64,000 bases of DNA. Source: Sinohyriopsis cumingii (taxonomy: Eukaryota > Mollusca > Bivalvia > Unionida > Unionidae). The translations under genes were made by a program, and so were the position numbers. This document shows, in pieces, positions 21,487-35,183 of the stretch. Location: positions 84,651,540 to 84,715,539 of the forward strand of contig CM068839.1 of NCBI GenBank assembly GCA_028554795.2, given 5' to 3'. The first letter of the stretch is position 1. The number at the start of each line of letters is the position of its first letter. Below the pieces are notes generated by a model. The model was not told the DNA's origin. It did no database searches and worked only from the letters and a program-made list of their open reading frames with translations.

Positions 21487-23921
21487 GTTTTTATGGGGAA
21501 AAAAAATTCTTGTAAATATCACAACTCTGTGCCTTATTGTATTATTCGATGTACAAATCACCCTATTCTGCATTAAATATGTACATAAATTTCTTTTTCA
21601 TACCAAAATACGACCTTTGAACATGGTCTGGTATGGGAAATTTAAGAGAAAATGCTACATTTGAGCAACTTGAAACTAGAAATAAGATATAAGCGCAGGC
21701 TTGATCAGACAAGGTATTTACACTGATTAATTTTTATTAAAATTTTTAGGTTCTCGTGATAACTCATGTGTTCACGTTTGCGATAATCACTAAAAATTAA
21801 AAAATTCTTGAATTTTGCTGCTATGTGTCAATGTCGTTGTTTTCCCTGTTGCACCATACCTGCCGAAGTATCGCTACGCGTGAGCAATTAGACCCGGATT
21901 TCTGGAGTGCGCTATATTATTTCCTTCATTATTATGTTAGAAAAATTCCGGGAATAATAACGATTCATATATTTTAAAAATAATGTTATCCATTCTTTAT
22001 CTCTTTCTTCATTCTATCTAAATTGCATTGGGAACAAGATTTTTCGAAGAGGCGCTGAAGGGGCATTTGGAACTATATATAAACAAAGACTAAGTGGATT
22101 AATCATTAAATGAAATTGTATTTTTACGTTGCCAATTTTTGGCAAAAGGATGCTTTAAATAATAGGGTAAGTACATATATATTATTTATTTTATACATTA
22201 ATAACAAGGGTTTTTCTTCAGTTCCATCACGATACCGTTTGCTATGTTTAATTCACTATTACAGCACAATTCCGTACATGTCATCTGAATGAATCTGTCA
22301 ATTTTCTGCTGGAAATAACGTTTACAACCTGCGTACTTTTTCATTAAATTTTGTTAACTGTGCCTTTCTTCATATAGTAACAATAGCAATTCTTTAAAAT
22401 TCTATTACTAAATGTACAAACAGAAATAGTCTGCAGTTCTATAAAGCAGCTTGGAAAAAATGTCATATGCATGATATACATCTCTGTCTACGAATGTATT
22501 AATAGCTGAAACGGTTGAGTAGTTATTCTGAAAACCTATCGCACCAAGTTCAAATCCCGCACGCTGCAAATATTGTTTGTTTTTTTTTTCTTTTTTTCTT
22601 CTTTTCTTTTTAAGAATTAATATTCATAATATCAATAGCTGTGAATTTATTTTGAAATAAACACAACAGCTCAGCAAAACCAACAAAAAATAATGCACAA
22701 TTGAAAAATCAATTTAATTTTTGTTTCAAGCAAGGTAACATTTTTATCAATATGTTATTCATCTAAAATCGAACATTACAAGGGTGGCCGATCATGTCAG
22801 CTTCAGAAAAAAATGGTAGTGGAACCTGTGTTGTGAAGCGGTTATTCTTCCATATTTAGATAGTATAACTTTCATACAAGTATATTTATATTCAATTTTT
22901 TCATACTGAATTTTTATCATATTTTCCGATACTCTCGTCCATAACAAGAATAATTGTTTAAAGAATGACATAAAAATTTTTAACTTGCTTACTACACTAA
23001 TGATGTTTCTAACAATTGCAAAAAAGTTAACAATTGCTAAAATTATAAACTGTCCAAACAGTGGGAACAATGTCCATAGTCCCGATGGAAGCCAATTAAT
23101 TATGATTTTGTAACTGAAAATAATATTTGCATTACTTCTATGCCAAAATACCTATTAGTTCAATATACTTATCTAATTACTGCATATTTATTGTAATGAC
23201 ATTATGTCTTTATTTCATTAAAAGAGCACCTCAAAACTTTCTAAACTTACTAATTCAGGTATAATAAAACAAAAAACTAAAATGCCATAAAATTTACAGG
23301 TGAAAATCTTTTATTCAAAGTATAACTTGCTTGAATAAAAGTAATATCACTAATACTACTACTAGTAATAATAAATAATAACAGCAGTAGTAAATTAATA
23401 AAAAATGTAGCCCACATACCTTTTTTTGTACGGGAAATAAACAATGGGAGGGGGGTGTACTTACTAACCATAAAACATATATAGCATAAAATATATTCAG
23501 ACCAAAGTGATTTAGAAGTACAAAATGTTGGCCTCTGTTATACGACATAACTGATTACACAATAAAACTATGATATAAAACATGAATTATGACAATTAAT
23601 ACATACTAAGCTGAGTTGTTTATTTTTATATACTCTACATACAACATGAATTATGACAATTAATACATACTAAGCCGAGTTGTTTATTTTTATATACTCT
23701 ACATACAATCTGTTTCAAGCTACATCACTACAAGAACTGTGTGGGTGGAAGTTGTAGGCTTTGAGTACCAATATATAATAAATATGATTGCCTAAGTGAA
23801 TAGTTGCAAAATAATGAAAAGTAACCATAAATGAGTGTTATATAAGACTTTATGTCATATGTGATGGTTTATTAAATGGTCTAAAATTAAAATGTTCAAT
23901 TAATTTCTACAAAACTCCGAA
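21487..23921. other. No gene recognised inside the transposon
   Basis: AT-rich. Contains a 64-bp tandem duplication (23581-23644 and 23645-23708) and, near 22500-22565, a weak tRNA-like A/B box pair (TAGCTGAAACGG ... AGTTCAAATCCC) followed by a T-rich tract, perhaps a SINE remnant. Confidence 0.4.
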
Positions 23922-25260
23922 ATGCCTAAAGCATATCAATGTTCTTGGTGCTACAAAAGGGTAAAACCATCAGCTAGAACAAAAGTACTTACAGGCATTC
24001 TAGAAAAGCATACAGAGGAATTATTGCAAAGGCCTGTAACGCAAGATGATGTTGTTTGCTCTAGTTGCCAATGTAAATATTACAGAAATCTGTCAGTCAC
24101 CATGATCCAGATTTTCAGCTACCAACTACTTCAAGTGCTGCCTTAAAAAGCATACAAACAATTCAACTACAAATTCCATCAACACCAAGAACACACAGAC
24201 GTTGTGTTGTATGTAAAATACCACATGGGCATCGAAATCATCTTGTTAATGTCCCCATCTGTGCCATTACCCAGTCTTTTGTAGAGTGTGGTATATTTAT
24301 AAATTCATACAGTAGATGTTGCAAATTTCATTTGGAAAACTCATACTTTAGTAATGAAGCCTTACAATCTATCAGTGCAACAAAAGAGTTTGAAGACTTT
24401 TCAAGAACAGACATTACCTCACTTTTACAAAATATGCGTGAGTTAATTAAAACAAAGTCATATTTGAACTTTGATGTTCCTTCTTCCCTGTCTGATGATG
24501 AGTAATTCCATCTTACTGGCTTGAAAAGAGATCAATTCCTGGAAGTGTCTTCTTTCTTGAATATACTGCGTAATACACATGGTAGATGCACGAGTAAAAC
24601 AGTGGAAGTTTTTTGACAAAGTAGTGCCAAATACACTTGTTCCTCATATAGGTGATTTCCTTAGAATTATCTATGCGTTAATGAATAAATTTTGACCACC
24701 CCTGGCCAACATGGATCCATCAACTGCTGAGACCGCAAGAAGGATGGTTGAAAAAGCAAAGGAACCGAACAGTGTTCAAATCCTAGTTCAAGAGAACAAC
24801 TTGCTGAATAAGCGCAATATCTACTTTAAGATGGATGCATCCACTGATGAACTGACTGATTTCCCCAGGCTCTCAGTTGATTACCTGCGTTACACCACTT
24901 TGGGCATTTATCAAGTCAAACAGGCTCCAAGCTATACAAATGAACATCTCACAGATGAGGGGCTTTATGATGTTATGGTATGCATGGATTTTCCAGGTCT
25001 GTTACATGCAAAAATCCAGTCTCGCCACTCCAGAAAGAAAACACATTCACTGTGGATCCAATACAAGCCTAACGATTACACGGATTTCATCAAAGGATGG
25101 TACTGACCCTGCAAGGTTGGTGCTCGGGTTGTAGGGTGTTGTGCACACATGTCAAGTGTCATATGGTTTCTGGGCTGCAAAAGATGGGAAAATGATGAGT
25201 TGACAAAGAGAAAATCACTAACTTGTCATCTTAAGGATGCATCATTTATTCCAGAATGTG
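23922..25260 (+). pseudogene. Broken transposase-like protein with SWIM-like zinc motif
   Basis: The N-terminal frame (23922-24146) carries CSWCYKRV and CSSCQCKYY cysteine pairs. A shifted frame near 24190-24510 has RRCVVCKIPHGH and ends with a Glu/Asp-rich segment, followed near 24507 by HLTGLKRDQFLEV, a phrase of DDE-type proteins. The frame 24711-25106 continues with IYQVKQAPSYTNEH and IQSRHSRKKTHSLW. After a stop at 25104 it reads CKVGARVVGCCAHMSSVIWF, a CxC-type/CxH zinc motif like SWIM. Much of a DDE catalytic domain is missing between the parts. I recognise the family as repeated in invertebrate genomes but cannot name the superfamily. Confidence 0.5.
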
Positions 25261-25337
25261 AAAATAACAATGGTAAATCAACTGAGGAGTGATTGCTACA
25301 CCGCGACCAATACCCTCATCAATAATAATCTGGTACC

Positions 25338-25460
<123 letters not shown>

Positions 25461-25499
25461 TGTGTGTAAAAATATATTTTTATAATCTGAATTGTCATC

Positions 25500-26236
25500 C
25501 ATATCAAGATGTTTATATTATTATGGCATGTCATCTGGGTAATAATGAGAAAGCGAGAATGATAATACATTCCACATTTAAATGAATACAAGATATTTTT
25601 AAGACATGCTCTTCAATTATTATGACTTTTTATGTTTATGTTTTACTGACTAGTTTGTTTTTCAATACTTTTTACCTTTGATAACTGTGCAGTCATGGCA
25701 CTGGTTCGGTCTATAGAAAATAGCAAAGGTGTAGCTGACTACATCCAAGTTTCCTGTGATGTGTTGCCTGTATAATAAGCACTGGAAATAGTGTTACTGT
25801 ATAATTTGTGGCCACCTCCCTTGGTGTCTCTATGAGGGGTCAAAGGTTAAATGGCAAGTACAGAAACAGTTTATCTTCTCACCCTTGTGATAGCAGGTGT
25901 ATATCACTCTTATTATGTAATGTTACGGTTGGATTGATATGGATAATACAAGCATCAGGATTTGCGAATAATTGTGTTTAACTACTAACGTTAGGTACAA
26001 ATTATTTATTCAGTGCATTTCATTTGAAATCTACTATTGTGCTTCACTGACATATCAATAAAGTGTGTTCTCGCCATTACAGATGTCACAGCTAAAACAT
26101 AACAATAAGATGCATTTTGGGGGTGGGTTGGGGGTGGCCCATTTACCCATTACCATTCATGTTTTACAAAAGTATGCAAAAATTACAAAAGTGTTAGTGT
26201 AAGGGATATTACATATTGCTTGGCATTCACATTAAA
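25500..26236. other. No gene recognised
   Basis: AT-rich non-coding DNA; no supported feature. Confidence 0.5.
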
Positions 26237-26645
26237 ATGCGAACATATTGGTCCCTGTTAATGCCTAAATATATTAATAGCATTCAATAATATTAAACAA
26301 TAATTCAAATAAATCAATAACATGAAACATCGTTCCATAATGTTAATCAATATTTCATGTTGGAACATTTTTTGTTATTTTATGGTTAAGTAACTTTTTT
26401 GTCAATGTAATTTAGGTGTAGTATATAGTGGACATATACGTTATAATATATGGAATAGTTTTAGAAATAAAATTTTATTTGCAGAGTTTTATAACCCAAA
26501 AATAATAAAAATGCATATTGCAAAATTTAAAACTGAGTCAACAGTTCTTGACAAAGCAGTATCTATGAGAAGTTAATGGAAAAGATGACTACTTTTCATG
26601 TCTTTTTTTAAAGTGTTTTGACAACCTGTAACCATGGCAACGGAT
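26237..26645 (+). repeat. Dispersed repeat, copy 1
   Basis: Matches 27832-28268 along its length: GGTCCCTGTTAATGCC, ATTCAATAATATTAAACAA, AATAAAAATGCATATTGCAA, GAAAAGATGACT and TGTAACCATGGCAACGGA occur in the same order. No coding signal. Confidence 0.85.
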
Positions 26646-27087
26646 TTTATTAGTTTTGGTTAACTGCTACCGTTAGGTAATGTGTGTTTAGTGAGTGCAT
26701 TTCTTTTATCAGATGTTTCGTCGTCTCTTGCTTGCATAGATTTCTTTTTAACACGTCCCTGAACCTCCAGTTATATAGAAAACCTTACGGCGAGATATTC
26801 GCAATATTTTTGCGTAGCAATACGGAGAACACGTCTGCCTACATGTATTATAGTACTTACAATATTTAGGCACAAAAATTGCCTTTGAAACCATTGTAAA
26901 CTTATAAAAGTCAATGAGATAATGTGACTAGCTTTCCTTTAATAGTATATATGAACACATATTCATATAACGTTATTTTATTCGTTAAAATGTTTCTATA
27001 CGTTTTTTAATTTCTTTATTGCCCCCACCGAGGGCCCCAGTTTTGAGTCTACAAAGAATTGAATCTAGGCATACATGTGCATAGGAG

Positions 27088-27122
<35 letters not shown>

Positions 27123-27831
27123 AGTCGTATATAGTTATTTTAAGCGATGAAAATGTAGAAAAATACTTACTTTGACTCGTTTTTCATCGAAGTTTATGTG
27201 CAAACTTGTCCCAAAAAATTCTTTAAAGCTGCATTCATTCTATGAATCCCCGAATCTTGCACGATGTAAATCACCATCTTTGCCGACTCTAAGTGCTGGT
27301 AAATAGCATTTGCAAAACGAATAATAAAATGATTGTGTTTCCATTAGTTCGTTATAGGTATATGTTCTTTATAAACGTGTACATCCTCTCATTTCACAAA
27401 CAACAGCATGCAGTTAGTGTAATGCAGCATTCCCGCGCTGGTTTAAAAATAGACGCAAAAGGTCTGGAGAGTACAAAACCTATAGTTTGTTTCTTTCTTG
27501 TGCTCTATAATACCATTACTTCTAAAACATATTTCACAGTTTTCAGAAGTTCATTAAAAGTGCTGAACCAATAGTTTATTTTTTTGTCTTATTAATGTCC
27601 ATATTATATCTTTACGGATGAATATATAGTTTATAACTAGATTACAGTTTGACTATAGATACCTCAAGGGGTGTGGGAGACAATTTATTGATTTTTTCTT
27701 CTAAAAATAGAAACACAGTAGTGTATGTGTTATATAGCATGAAAATATAATGATAAAAGTACATAAATACATAAAGAACACTTGTCATTGCCATTTAAGG
27801 TAAGAAACCCATGTATTCGGTGAAGAAGTGA

Positions 27832-28268
27832 ACATATAGGCCCCTGTTAACGCCTCCTTTACCGTCATATTCAATAATATCAAACAATCATTTAAATAAT
27901 TCAATAATATTAAACATCATTCAATAATATTAAACAATATTTTATTGAGGAACAGTTTACTGAGGAACAGTTTTTGTATTGTATGATTAAGTACCTTTTT
28001 GTCAACGTATTTTAGAAAGTTTTCAGTTGACGTATAAGTTCGATATTCTATTTTTGTATACAATGGACCATTTTGGAATAGTTTTAGAAACTAAACTTTA
28101 TATATATACAGCTTTATAACCTCTAAATTAATAAAAATGCATATTGCAAATTTGAAACTTAGTGAATAGCTCATGGAAAAGCAGTATCGATGAGAAGTAA
28201 ATGGAAAAGATGACTGCTTTTCATGTATTTTCAGATAGTGTTTTGACACCCTGTAACCATGGCAACGG
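27832..28268 (+). repeat. Dispersed repeat, copy 2
   Basis: Direct repeat of 26237-26645, about 1.6 kb apart, both ending in TGTAACCATGGCAACGGA. Probably a non-autonomous element. Confidence 0.85.
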
Positions 28269-28385
28269 ACATATGAACACAAAACTGATGTCAGAAATAA
28301 CTGTTAACCACTTCATATGTACATTATACATAATATAAGGACATTTGGAGAGGGGGCAGAAAATGGCCCTTATTCAGTATAGTCC

Positions 28386-29142
28386 CTTGTTCTTCCATTC
28401 TCACCACCATTACCTAGCACTGAAACTAATCGCATCGAAGTCATCATGCATTTGAGTCATAATCCTTTCTTTGCTTCTAAAAAGTCAAGTTTTGAAATCG
28501 TTGCCTGTCATTACATATGAACCTTGTCCGTGGTCAAAGAATGAATACATTGCAGCTTCATTACACACTAGCACACAGATGATGCATATCCTCATAGGCT
28601 TGTGTGGTCTGTACCAAACATGAAGTCGCCCATCGTAAACATAACGGCGTTCTAGTCTATACACAAACACTGGCGACAGTCATGGACTAGGAACACAGTC
28701 GCTGTGAATTATCCGAACGACGATACGAAAGAAGATGTTTTACTCCATCCCACTCCGTGAATACGATATCATAGATTTCGTGAAAATAAATGCTGTTTCG
28801 ACTGTCAATAGTGATGTGAGATTACAGGGAACAGATTCAATCGTGGACTAACGATATTGTGTGCATTTTCTTCATCAACTAAGTTTGTGATTCTCTCTCG
28901 CCCTTTAATGTGTTGATTTAAATGACATTTACCTAGAAATGGTGACAAATTATTATGGTGGTTTGATGATCGTTCGTTTTATCTCTTTTCTTTTGCTCGA
29001 AAATGTAATTTGAGTCGATGACAAGACGAAACTACCATGGACCAATGAACCCAGGTCTCATTTACCAGTACTCAGTCTTCATTATTGTTGAGTTAGTGAA
29101 CCATCAGAAAGGGCGTTATTAAATTGTTTATTTTGAAACTGT

Positions 29143-29173
<31 letters not shown>

Positions 29174-29559
29174 CGTCAATAACGTCAATATGTTTTATTC
29201 ATAGGTACAGTCTATCTCCTCCATTTATCAATTTCGAGTATGCCTTCTATCACGTTAGAGTCTTCAGCACATAAAACAGCAGGTTCAGCAGTAGACCAAC
29301 AAGCAGGTCTCCGGTGTCTTTCTGACATTACTGATGGCGGACACCAACGCTGTCGGGCCGTATTCCATACTGAAGTTTACGCTCGTTCAGCCTTACATGA
29401 CTAGTAATTAATAAATTTATTTCGACTGACCATGGCATGCGGATGGTAAGTAATAGACCTGAATGAACCCAAAAGATACTCTAGTGCAGTTCCATGTAGA
29501 CATTTATATACAAGAATTGCCTTGTGAAAGTATATCCTTTCAAATATTGTGAACCATTT
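28386..29559. other. No gene recognised
   Basis: Contains a CT microsatellite (29150-29174) and nothing else I can support. Confidence 0.5.
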
Positions 29560-30600
29560 TAGTTCTGCAACCAATGCTTTTGATGGATGATCAATATCTG
29601 CATCTAAAATAATGCGCGTTGCCCGTTTCTGAAAAGTTTATAAATCCCGTCAAGCTGAGATATGGCACAGTTTCTCCATACGGTTGAACAGTAATCCATT
29701 GTTGGAAAAATATATGACTTGTAGTATAGATTGCGAGTTTCCATAGGTAAATATTTCTTGATTCTGCTGAGAAGGGCAATTTTGGATGACGGTGTTTTAC
29801 AAAGCTTATCAGTATGGTCATCCCATTGTACATTATTCTCTACAGACACACCTACAAGCATTTCATGTTTGACATTTGATTATTTAATATAAGAGATAGT
29901 TCTGGGTTCCCTGACTTGTGTAGCTTTTTGATGCCCCTAAAATCATACATTTTGTCTTACCTTCATTAATTACCATCCTATTTTGAACGCTAATAAGGTC
30001 TGTTTTAATCTATTTTGGATAACTTCATTATGAGAACAAGATGTATACAAGGTTGCATCATCTGCAAACAAATCTGTATTTGTAAATTCATTATGTAATA
30101 GTTGATCATTTACATAGATAAAAAAGAGCCTTGAGGGACCCCTGAATTAATAGAGCTAGTTTGTAAGCTAATATTGCCAACCCTTACTTGTTGAGACCTT
30201 TGGTTTAGGTATGATCTAGACCACTTTAAAGAAGGATTGTCAAACCTGTAACAGTTCAGCTTTTGTAGCAGAATTTCATGATCAGCAAGATCATCGGCGT
30301 ACTTGCAGTCTAGGAAAACAATCACAGTCATAGAACCATTATCCTTTTCTTGTTAAGTTCTGTTTGGCATGAGTTGTACTTTCTAATCCTGATCGTGCCT
30401 TATGAAACAGAGAGTAAGTTTTTAAACAATCATAGACTTGCATAACTACTTGCTTTATAAATAATTTTGATAATATTGGTAGAGTGGATATTGGTCTGTA
30501 ATTCCCAGGGTCCTCCGTTTCTCCTTTCTTAAATATAGGTGTCTTTGCACATTTCAAGGTATGTGGAAAATTACCACTCATTATCCTTAAGTTTATGACA
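29560..30600 (-). mobile_element. Decayed LINE reverse transcriptase
   Basis: Minus-strand pieces run in RT order. The first piece (30581-30339) has PIFKKGETEDPGNYRPIST and LPILSKLF. The second (30331-30110) carries a decayed AFDTVDHEIL-like region and SINSGVPQGS. The third (29861-29604) has the C-terminal SRIKKYLPMETRNLYYKSYI and DYCSTVW. The YRPIS and GVPQGS motifs are diagnostic of non-LTR RTs of the Jockey/CR1-like group. The catalytic YADD lies between the last two pieces and is not recovered. The endonuclease is absent. Confidence 0.8.
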
Positions 30601-31771
30601 TGCGTTTATGACTGTTTTTACTGGTGCACCAGTTTTAAGAATTCATGGACTAATACCATCCAAACCAGAGAATTTATCAATACTCAGAGAGAAAGTGTTC
30701 ACAGAGACCTAGAATATTGACTAATCTAGCTTGCTGTAGCATTAATTCAGTTTAGAGTGGATGTGGTTGATGTTGACTATTTGCAGACTCCTTTTGAGGA
30801 GGCCAAACATAGGAAAGTTTGATCAAAGGACTGATTTTCAGACATGGCACTAAGCAGTGTGTTGTTTTTAGACTTGACATAATTCCTTTCATCACCATTA
30901 TTATTTACATAAACACATGGAATACATAACATACAAGACTCATATGTAGTGCCATGAGCACACGTAATAAAGTTGGATGCATAAGACTGCTAAATATCAG
31001 ATTCCTTACCAATGAGGATACATAATTCAACTTCCCTTGCTTCTTTTAAAATATCATTAAAGAAATTCCTTCTAGACCAGCTGGAATGACATATTAAAAA
31101 CTCTGAATAGAAAACTTTATAATCATATCCATAATTGATATATATTTGTATGTTTCCCAGTATAGGCACACATAGTCATTCATGTCAAATATGTACGAAT
31201 GAGTGTGCGACGATACATGGTTATGTGCATGGTCTTCTACTTTTTTTTAATTATTTTTTTTAAATTTTTTTTTTTAATTACAAAAATTGAGGACCACATT
31301 GCAAATGGGTCAGCCATGACCAAATGTGTTATCCTCGTTAAAGATAGTTTATTATTATTATTATTATTATTTACATAAGTACAAGAAGACATTGACATAT
31401 TAGACAATTGAGAAGCATCAGAGATTTAACTTTAACAGTATCACATAATTGTTTACTTGTTAATAAGTTGCTGTTTTTTGACAAATCAGTATTTCATCAG
31501 AATATGCACAGTTGGATATGTGTTCAACAAACATAGAACCTGTACCGTTACAATTTGTGTTTACTTTATAGTGTGAATTTTTACAATTAAATTAGTGGAT
31601 CGGTGTTTTGTATTTGCACTTAATTTCACTGCATTATGTGCATATTTCTAATAAAACATTAAACTTGCTATTGATTCAATTATTTTGTTAGTGAGATTGT
31701 AAAAAGTAACTTCACGTCATATGGTACAATTGGCAGTCTATTCATCAACATATCCCTAAGATAGTTATTAA
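30601..31771. other. No gene recognised
   Basis: AT-rich with T/A runs (31240-31280) and a short ATT repeat (31350-31368). Upstream LINE sequence may continue into its first part, but I cannot read it. Confidence 0.4.
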
Positions 31772-31838
31772 TACATACATACATACATACATACATATGC
31801 ACGCACGAACGTACGAGCACACACATATACATACATAC
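31772..31838. repeat. CATA microsatellite, target of element 2
   Basis: CATA units abut the left end of element 2 and resume immediately after its right end (47557), where CATAC is the first pentamer. The element thus inserted into a CATA tract. The last five bases before it (CATAC) equal the first five after it, a possible target duplication, though ambiguous in a repeat. Confidence 0.8.
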
Positions 31839-31991
31839 AGCAGCGGAGAGGACGAACAACCCCTAATTGACTCACTCGTTATTCGCAAAAATAAGTCTTC
31901 CTGGAAATCGCAAAAAAAAGTTCGCAATGATTGAAGCGAAGGATTTTACCAATTCGAGTGCCAAGTATGTGACTTAGCTCTCGTTGCTGCT
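31839..31991 (+). repeat. Left terminal inverted repeat of element 2
   Basis: Begins AGCAGCGGAGAGGACGAACA and matches the reverse complement of 47407-47556 almost throughout (for example GACTCACTCGTTATTCGCAA and TTCGCAATGATTGAAGCGAA). It ends in GCTCTCGTTGCTGCT, which pairs with its own beginning, so the repeat is itself a hairpin. Confidence 0.95.
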
Positions 31992-32021
31992 ATTAATTAA
32001 AACATTTTTATATATCATAAT

Positions 32022-32579
32022 ATGGTTGGTGACGCATTAACCACTCGGTTAGCTCGAGAGCGATTAGAAGCAATTAAGAAATTTCTACCAATCCGTTATT
32101 CTGTCAGACGGAAATTACAAGAACGTCAGGAAACTCAAGTTGAATTTGCAGAAAGTTCTCAACAATTATTCAAACCTGTTCCTGAAACAACTAAACCTCT
32201 TCTTCCTCAACTTGAAAAGATAGCTGAAAAAACCGAAGAAACATGAAGACTTTTACAAGATCATCCTGGTCGAATGCCTCAACCAGCAAAACCTGTTGCT
32301 AAAGAGAAAAAAACTGATGAAGAAATAATCGAAGAATTACGTGATAAATTTACTGAAGATACTTTAAAAGCAATCGATAAAACTGGTCTAAAAGATTTTC
32401 CGGCTCTTGTTGTTGCGACTTATGAAAATAGAAGAAGAAAAATGCTGAAACCAATATATGGAAAATTTATTTCCAGCATACAGCACTGGGTTGGTGTGTT
32501 TTATAAAATTAAAACTAACAAAAGTCGAATCGACACAAACAAACGCATCGTATATAGAATCCAACAATACGGTAGGTGA
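32022..32579 (+). pseudogene. Unrecognised charged coiled-coil protein, first gene of element 2
   Basis: The frame starts at 32022, 30 bases inside the terminal repeat, with RLARERLEAIKKFLPIRYSV and a Gln/Glu-rich helix. A TGA at 32244-32246 interrupts it. The same frame resumes with a Pro/Lys linker, KTDEEIIEELRDKFTEDTLK and LKDFPALVVATYE. Near 32440 the frame probably ends or shifts into the next gene. Charged helices suggest a structural or coiled-coil protein. No domain recognised. Confidence 0.5.
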
Positions 32580-33210
32580 TGTGTATGATCAATATGAAGA
32601 ACAAAAATAGCAAAAAATAGAAGAACGAAAACAACGAAAGAAGGAACACAAACAGCACAAAAAACAAGACAGAAAAATTCTTCCATCTGTTACAAAATTA
32701 ATTGATAAATTTGAACCTGGAACTTATGAAAAAATTAAAGGTATGGATGAGGATCAATTAGCTGAATATACTGCAGGTGATTCGAATTATTTTTCTGATA
32801 TGTTACAAAGATATCTTGGACTTAGTGATGATGAGTATCGCAAGATGGTCTTTAGAATTCGTCATAATAAGGGTAGTATTGGTAAGGTTGATCCAAATTT
32901 TGATAAATTTAACAAAAAGGTGGACGAAGAGAAAGAAAAACAGACAGGGGGTTATAAGAAAGAAGAATTTCATGATACATCTGAAACTGAAGTTACTGGA
33001 AGTGGTATTCCAAGCACTACTCGGGGGAATGGTCTTGTTGCCTGCCCTAATAATATACATTCCGACATATCGCGATTAGAAATTCTCATAGGAGGAAAAC
33101 GAGCTGGAAATAACTCACAAGAAATAATAAATGAAGATGCTGATATTTGTCAGCGATTATTTCAAGGTGGTATCATGGATATCAGCGTATATCGAGAACT
33201 TATTGATTAA
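32458..33210 (+). pseudogene. Unrecognised charged protein, second gene of element 2
   Basis: Frame from ATG 32458 reads through VGDVYDQYEEQK to a TAG (32608-32610), then a Lys/Gln-rich helix. It continues openly to 33210 with MDEDQLAEYTAGDSNYFSDM and LQRYLGLSDDEYRKMV. The ATG overlaps the end of the previous gene in another frame. The TAG sits between AAA and CAA, consistent with CAG to TAG. Function unknown; it lies upstream of the capsid cluster. Confidence 0.5.
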
Positions 33211-33249
33211 CTTGTTGATGACTGATTAGACATAACGATAAATAATAAA

Positions 33250-33714
33250 ATGATCATACATCAACGACACCGTGGACCTGTAATGGTCAGAGTGACAAAT
33301 TCACGATTTCCAATCTATCGAGCAACTTACGGTGATGGTATAGGCGATGTTGTTAAAGGATTATTTACAAGAATGGCTCCCAAAATAGCTCCAATTGCAA
33401 AACAATTATCAATGAAAGCTATTAGTGCTATTGGTGAAAAAGCTCCTGGTGCTATTGGTAATGTTGCTGGTAAGGCCTTCACTACTATCAAAGATAGACT
33501 AGCATGATTAATACGACGAAAACCATCACCAGTAAAATTACCCAGTACGGAAATCATGCCTGCGGTTGTCAGTAAAGTAATAAATGAAGCCGCAAATAAA
33601 AAACTAGCAGGCTTGACGGATCAGCGATCCGATGAAACACAAAGAAATATTACTGCAAATTTAATAGCAGGAAATGGTCTTCGTACTCGCTTGACAAAGT
33701 CAGCGCGACGTTGA
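33250..33714 (+). pseudogene. Small basic virion protein (adenovirus pX/pVI-like by position)
   Basis: The frame starts MIIHQRHRGPVMVRV, then GIGDVVKGLFTRMAPKIAPI and an Ala/Gly/Lys-rich helix. This is the same design as the small protein before the capsid gene in element 1. A TGA at 33505-33507 interrupts it, and the frame resumes with LIRRKPSPVKLP to the TGA at 33712-33714. The capsid gene starts 24 bases later. Confidence 0.6.
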
Positions 33715-33738
33715 TTTAAATCGAAAGTATATAATAAA

Positions 33739-35149
33739 ATGTTTAAACGCGTATCCGACCCAGCATTTGACATGGATGCACCAGTTCTCAAAGAGGAATC
33801 AATACGTGATTATCAACTTTATTCTTATGACGCAAGACAACCAAATCAACGTGGACGTATCTTACTACAAGTTCAGGATACAAGTAGATATTTTCTACCT
33901 TCTGAAGCTTTTATTGAAGCAGAAGGTTAACTTGTAACGAATGTTGCAGCTGATACACCGATTGGTAATAATTTGCGAGTTGCTTTTGTTAACAACGGGA
34001 TTATGGCATTATTTAACAGCGCTACATACATGACTGATGGAAGAAATATTGAATCAATTCAAAATAATGTTGATGTTGCTACAATAATAATTGGTCTAGC
34101 GAGATATTCTGACGATTATACAAAATCAGCAGGTCTATCAGTGATGCTTGCTAAAGATATTACCGACCATGCTGATCATATTCAATATACTAAAATACGG
34201 ACACCACAAAATACTGCAGCTGATCCACAAACAGATGATTTTGAGCATACACCTAGACCAGTTGCTGCTTTTGATATTATAGGAAGTGTTAATGCAAATT
34301 TCAACTTAGGATTTGCAACACGTGTATCAATGTTGTCAGGAAAACGTAGATTTGCATGTGTAATTCCACTGTCTCACATCTTCCGATTTTGTAGAAATGT
34401 GAGAAAGGTCATCTTTGGAGCTAAACACATAGTTGTACTCGTAAGAAAAGGTGATGATAACGAGGCAATCTGGCGAGGTGCTGGTGTTGCTAATGATGGT
34501 AAAGTAAATAGAACAAAACTCTCACTGTGGATGCCTGTAATGACTCCATCAATTGCAGAGCATAAATTACTGTATTTATAGAACAGGGTGGAAATCAATA
34601 TTGTTATGGTTAACAGTAACCACAGATTCTATTCAAAGTAATGTTCGAGGTGTGTTTACTTGGCATATAACATCACAACAAGGTGTTTCTGCGCCACGAC
34701 ATATTTGTATTGCTCTGCAGAATATGAACGGATTAGGCTCGCAAGAACGCTCCCATATGATATTTGATAAACTCAGTTACCGAGGTCTCGCTGAGAATAA
34801 ACGGCCAACAGGAACCAACTGAGGATATATTGTTACATTATACCACAAATCATGTGGCACGCGCATATCACCGTTTGATGATATTATGGGACGTGATCAA
34901 AACATAGATACTGGTTTACAAATATCACAGCTGGAATTTACAACATTGTATCACATTTATTACTTTTCGCTGGAGCATCTTGACTTAACCAGACAGAGTG
35001 TTGTTGACATACACTTCAGAGCTCGCGTATGTGAAGTACCAGCTGACGGGTACAGAGCAATCGATGTTATACTTAGCGACAAAGCAAGGCTATTTGAAGG
35101 TGTTGGTGGACAAATGAGAGTCAGTGATGCCCCAGTGGAAAATCTTTAA
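33739..35149 (+). pseudogene. Double jelly-roll major capsid protein, broken
   Basis: About 470 codons. The first jelly roll reads in frame from ATG 33739 (YFLPSEAFIEAEG) with a TAA at 33928-33930. It continues LRVAFVNNGIMALFNSATYM, PLSHIFRFCRNVRKVIFGAK, LVRKGDDNEAIWRGA and LSLWMPVMTPS. Two indels between 34575 and 34610 move it to another frame, with FTWHITSQQGVSAPRH and MIFDKLSYRGL, a TGA at 34820-34822, then SVVDIHFRARVCEVPADGYR and AIDVILSDKARLFE. These are hallmarks of a capsid family found in cnidarian and other invertebrate Polinton-like elements, unlike the F54H12.2-type of element 1. Family assignment is from memory of the motif order. Confidence 0.85.
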
Positions 35150-35183
35150 TCCACGTTATTTAGAAACATGAGTAATTTATAAA

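Noticed and set aside
30110-30331. YADD catalytic motif in the 29.6-30.6 kb LINE
   Set aside because: The YADD string sits in a position aligned to the AFDTVDHEIL region before GVPQG, so it is a coincidence, not the catalytic box.
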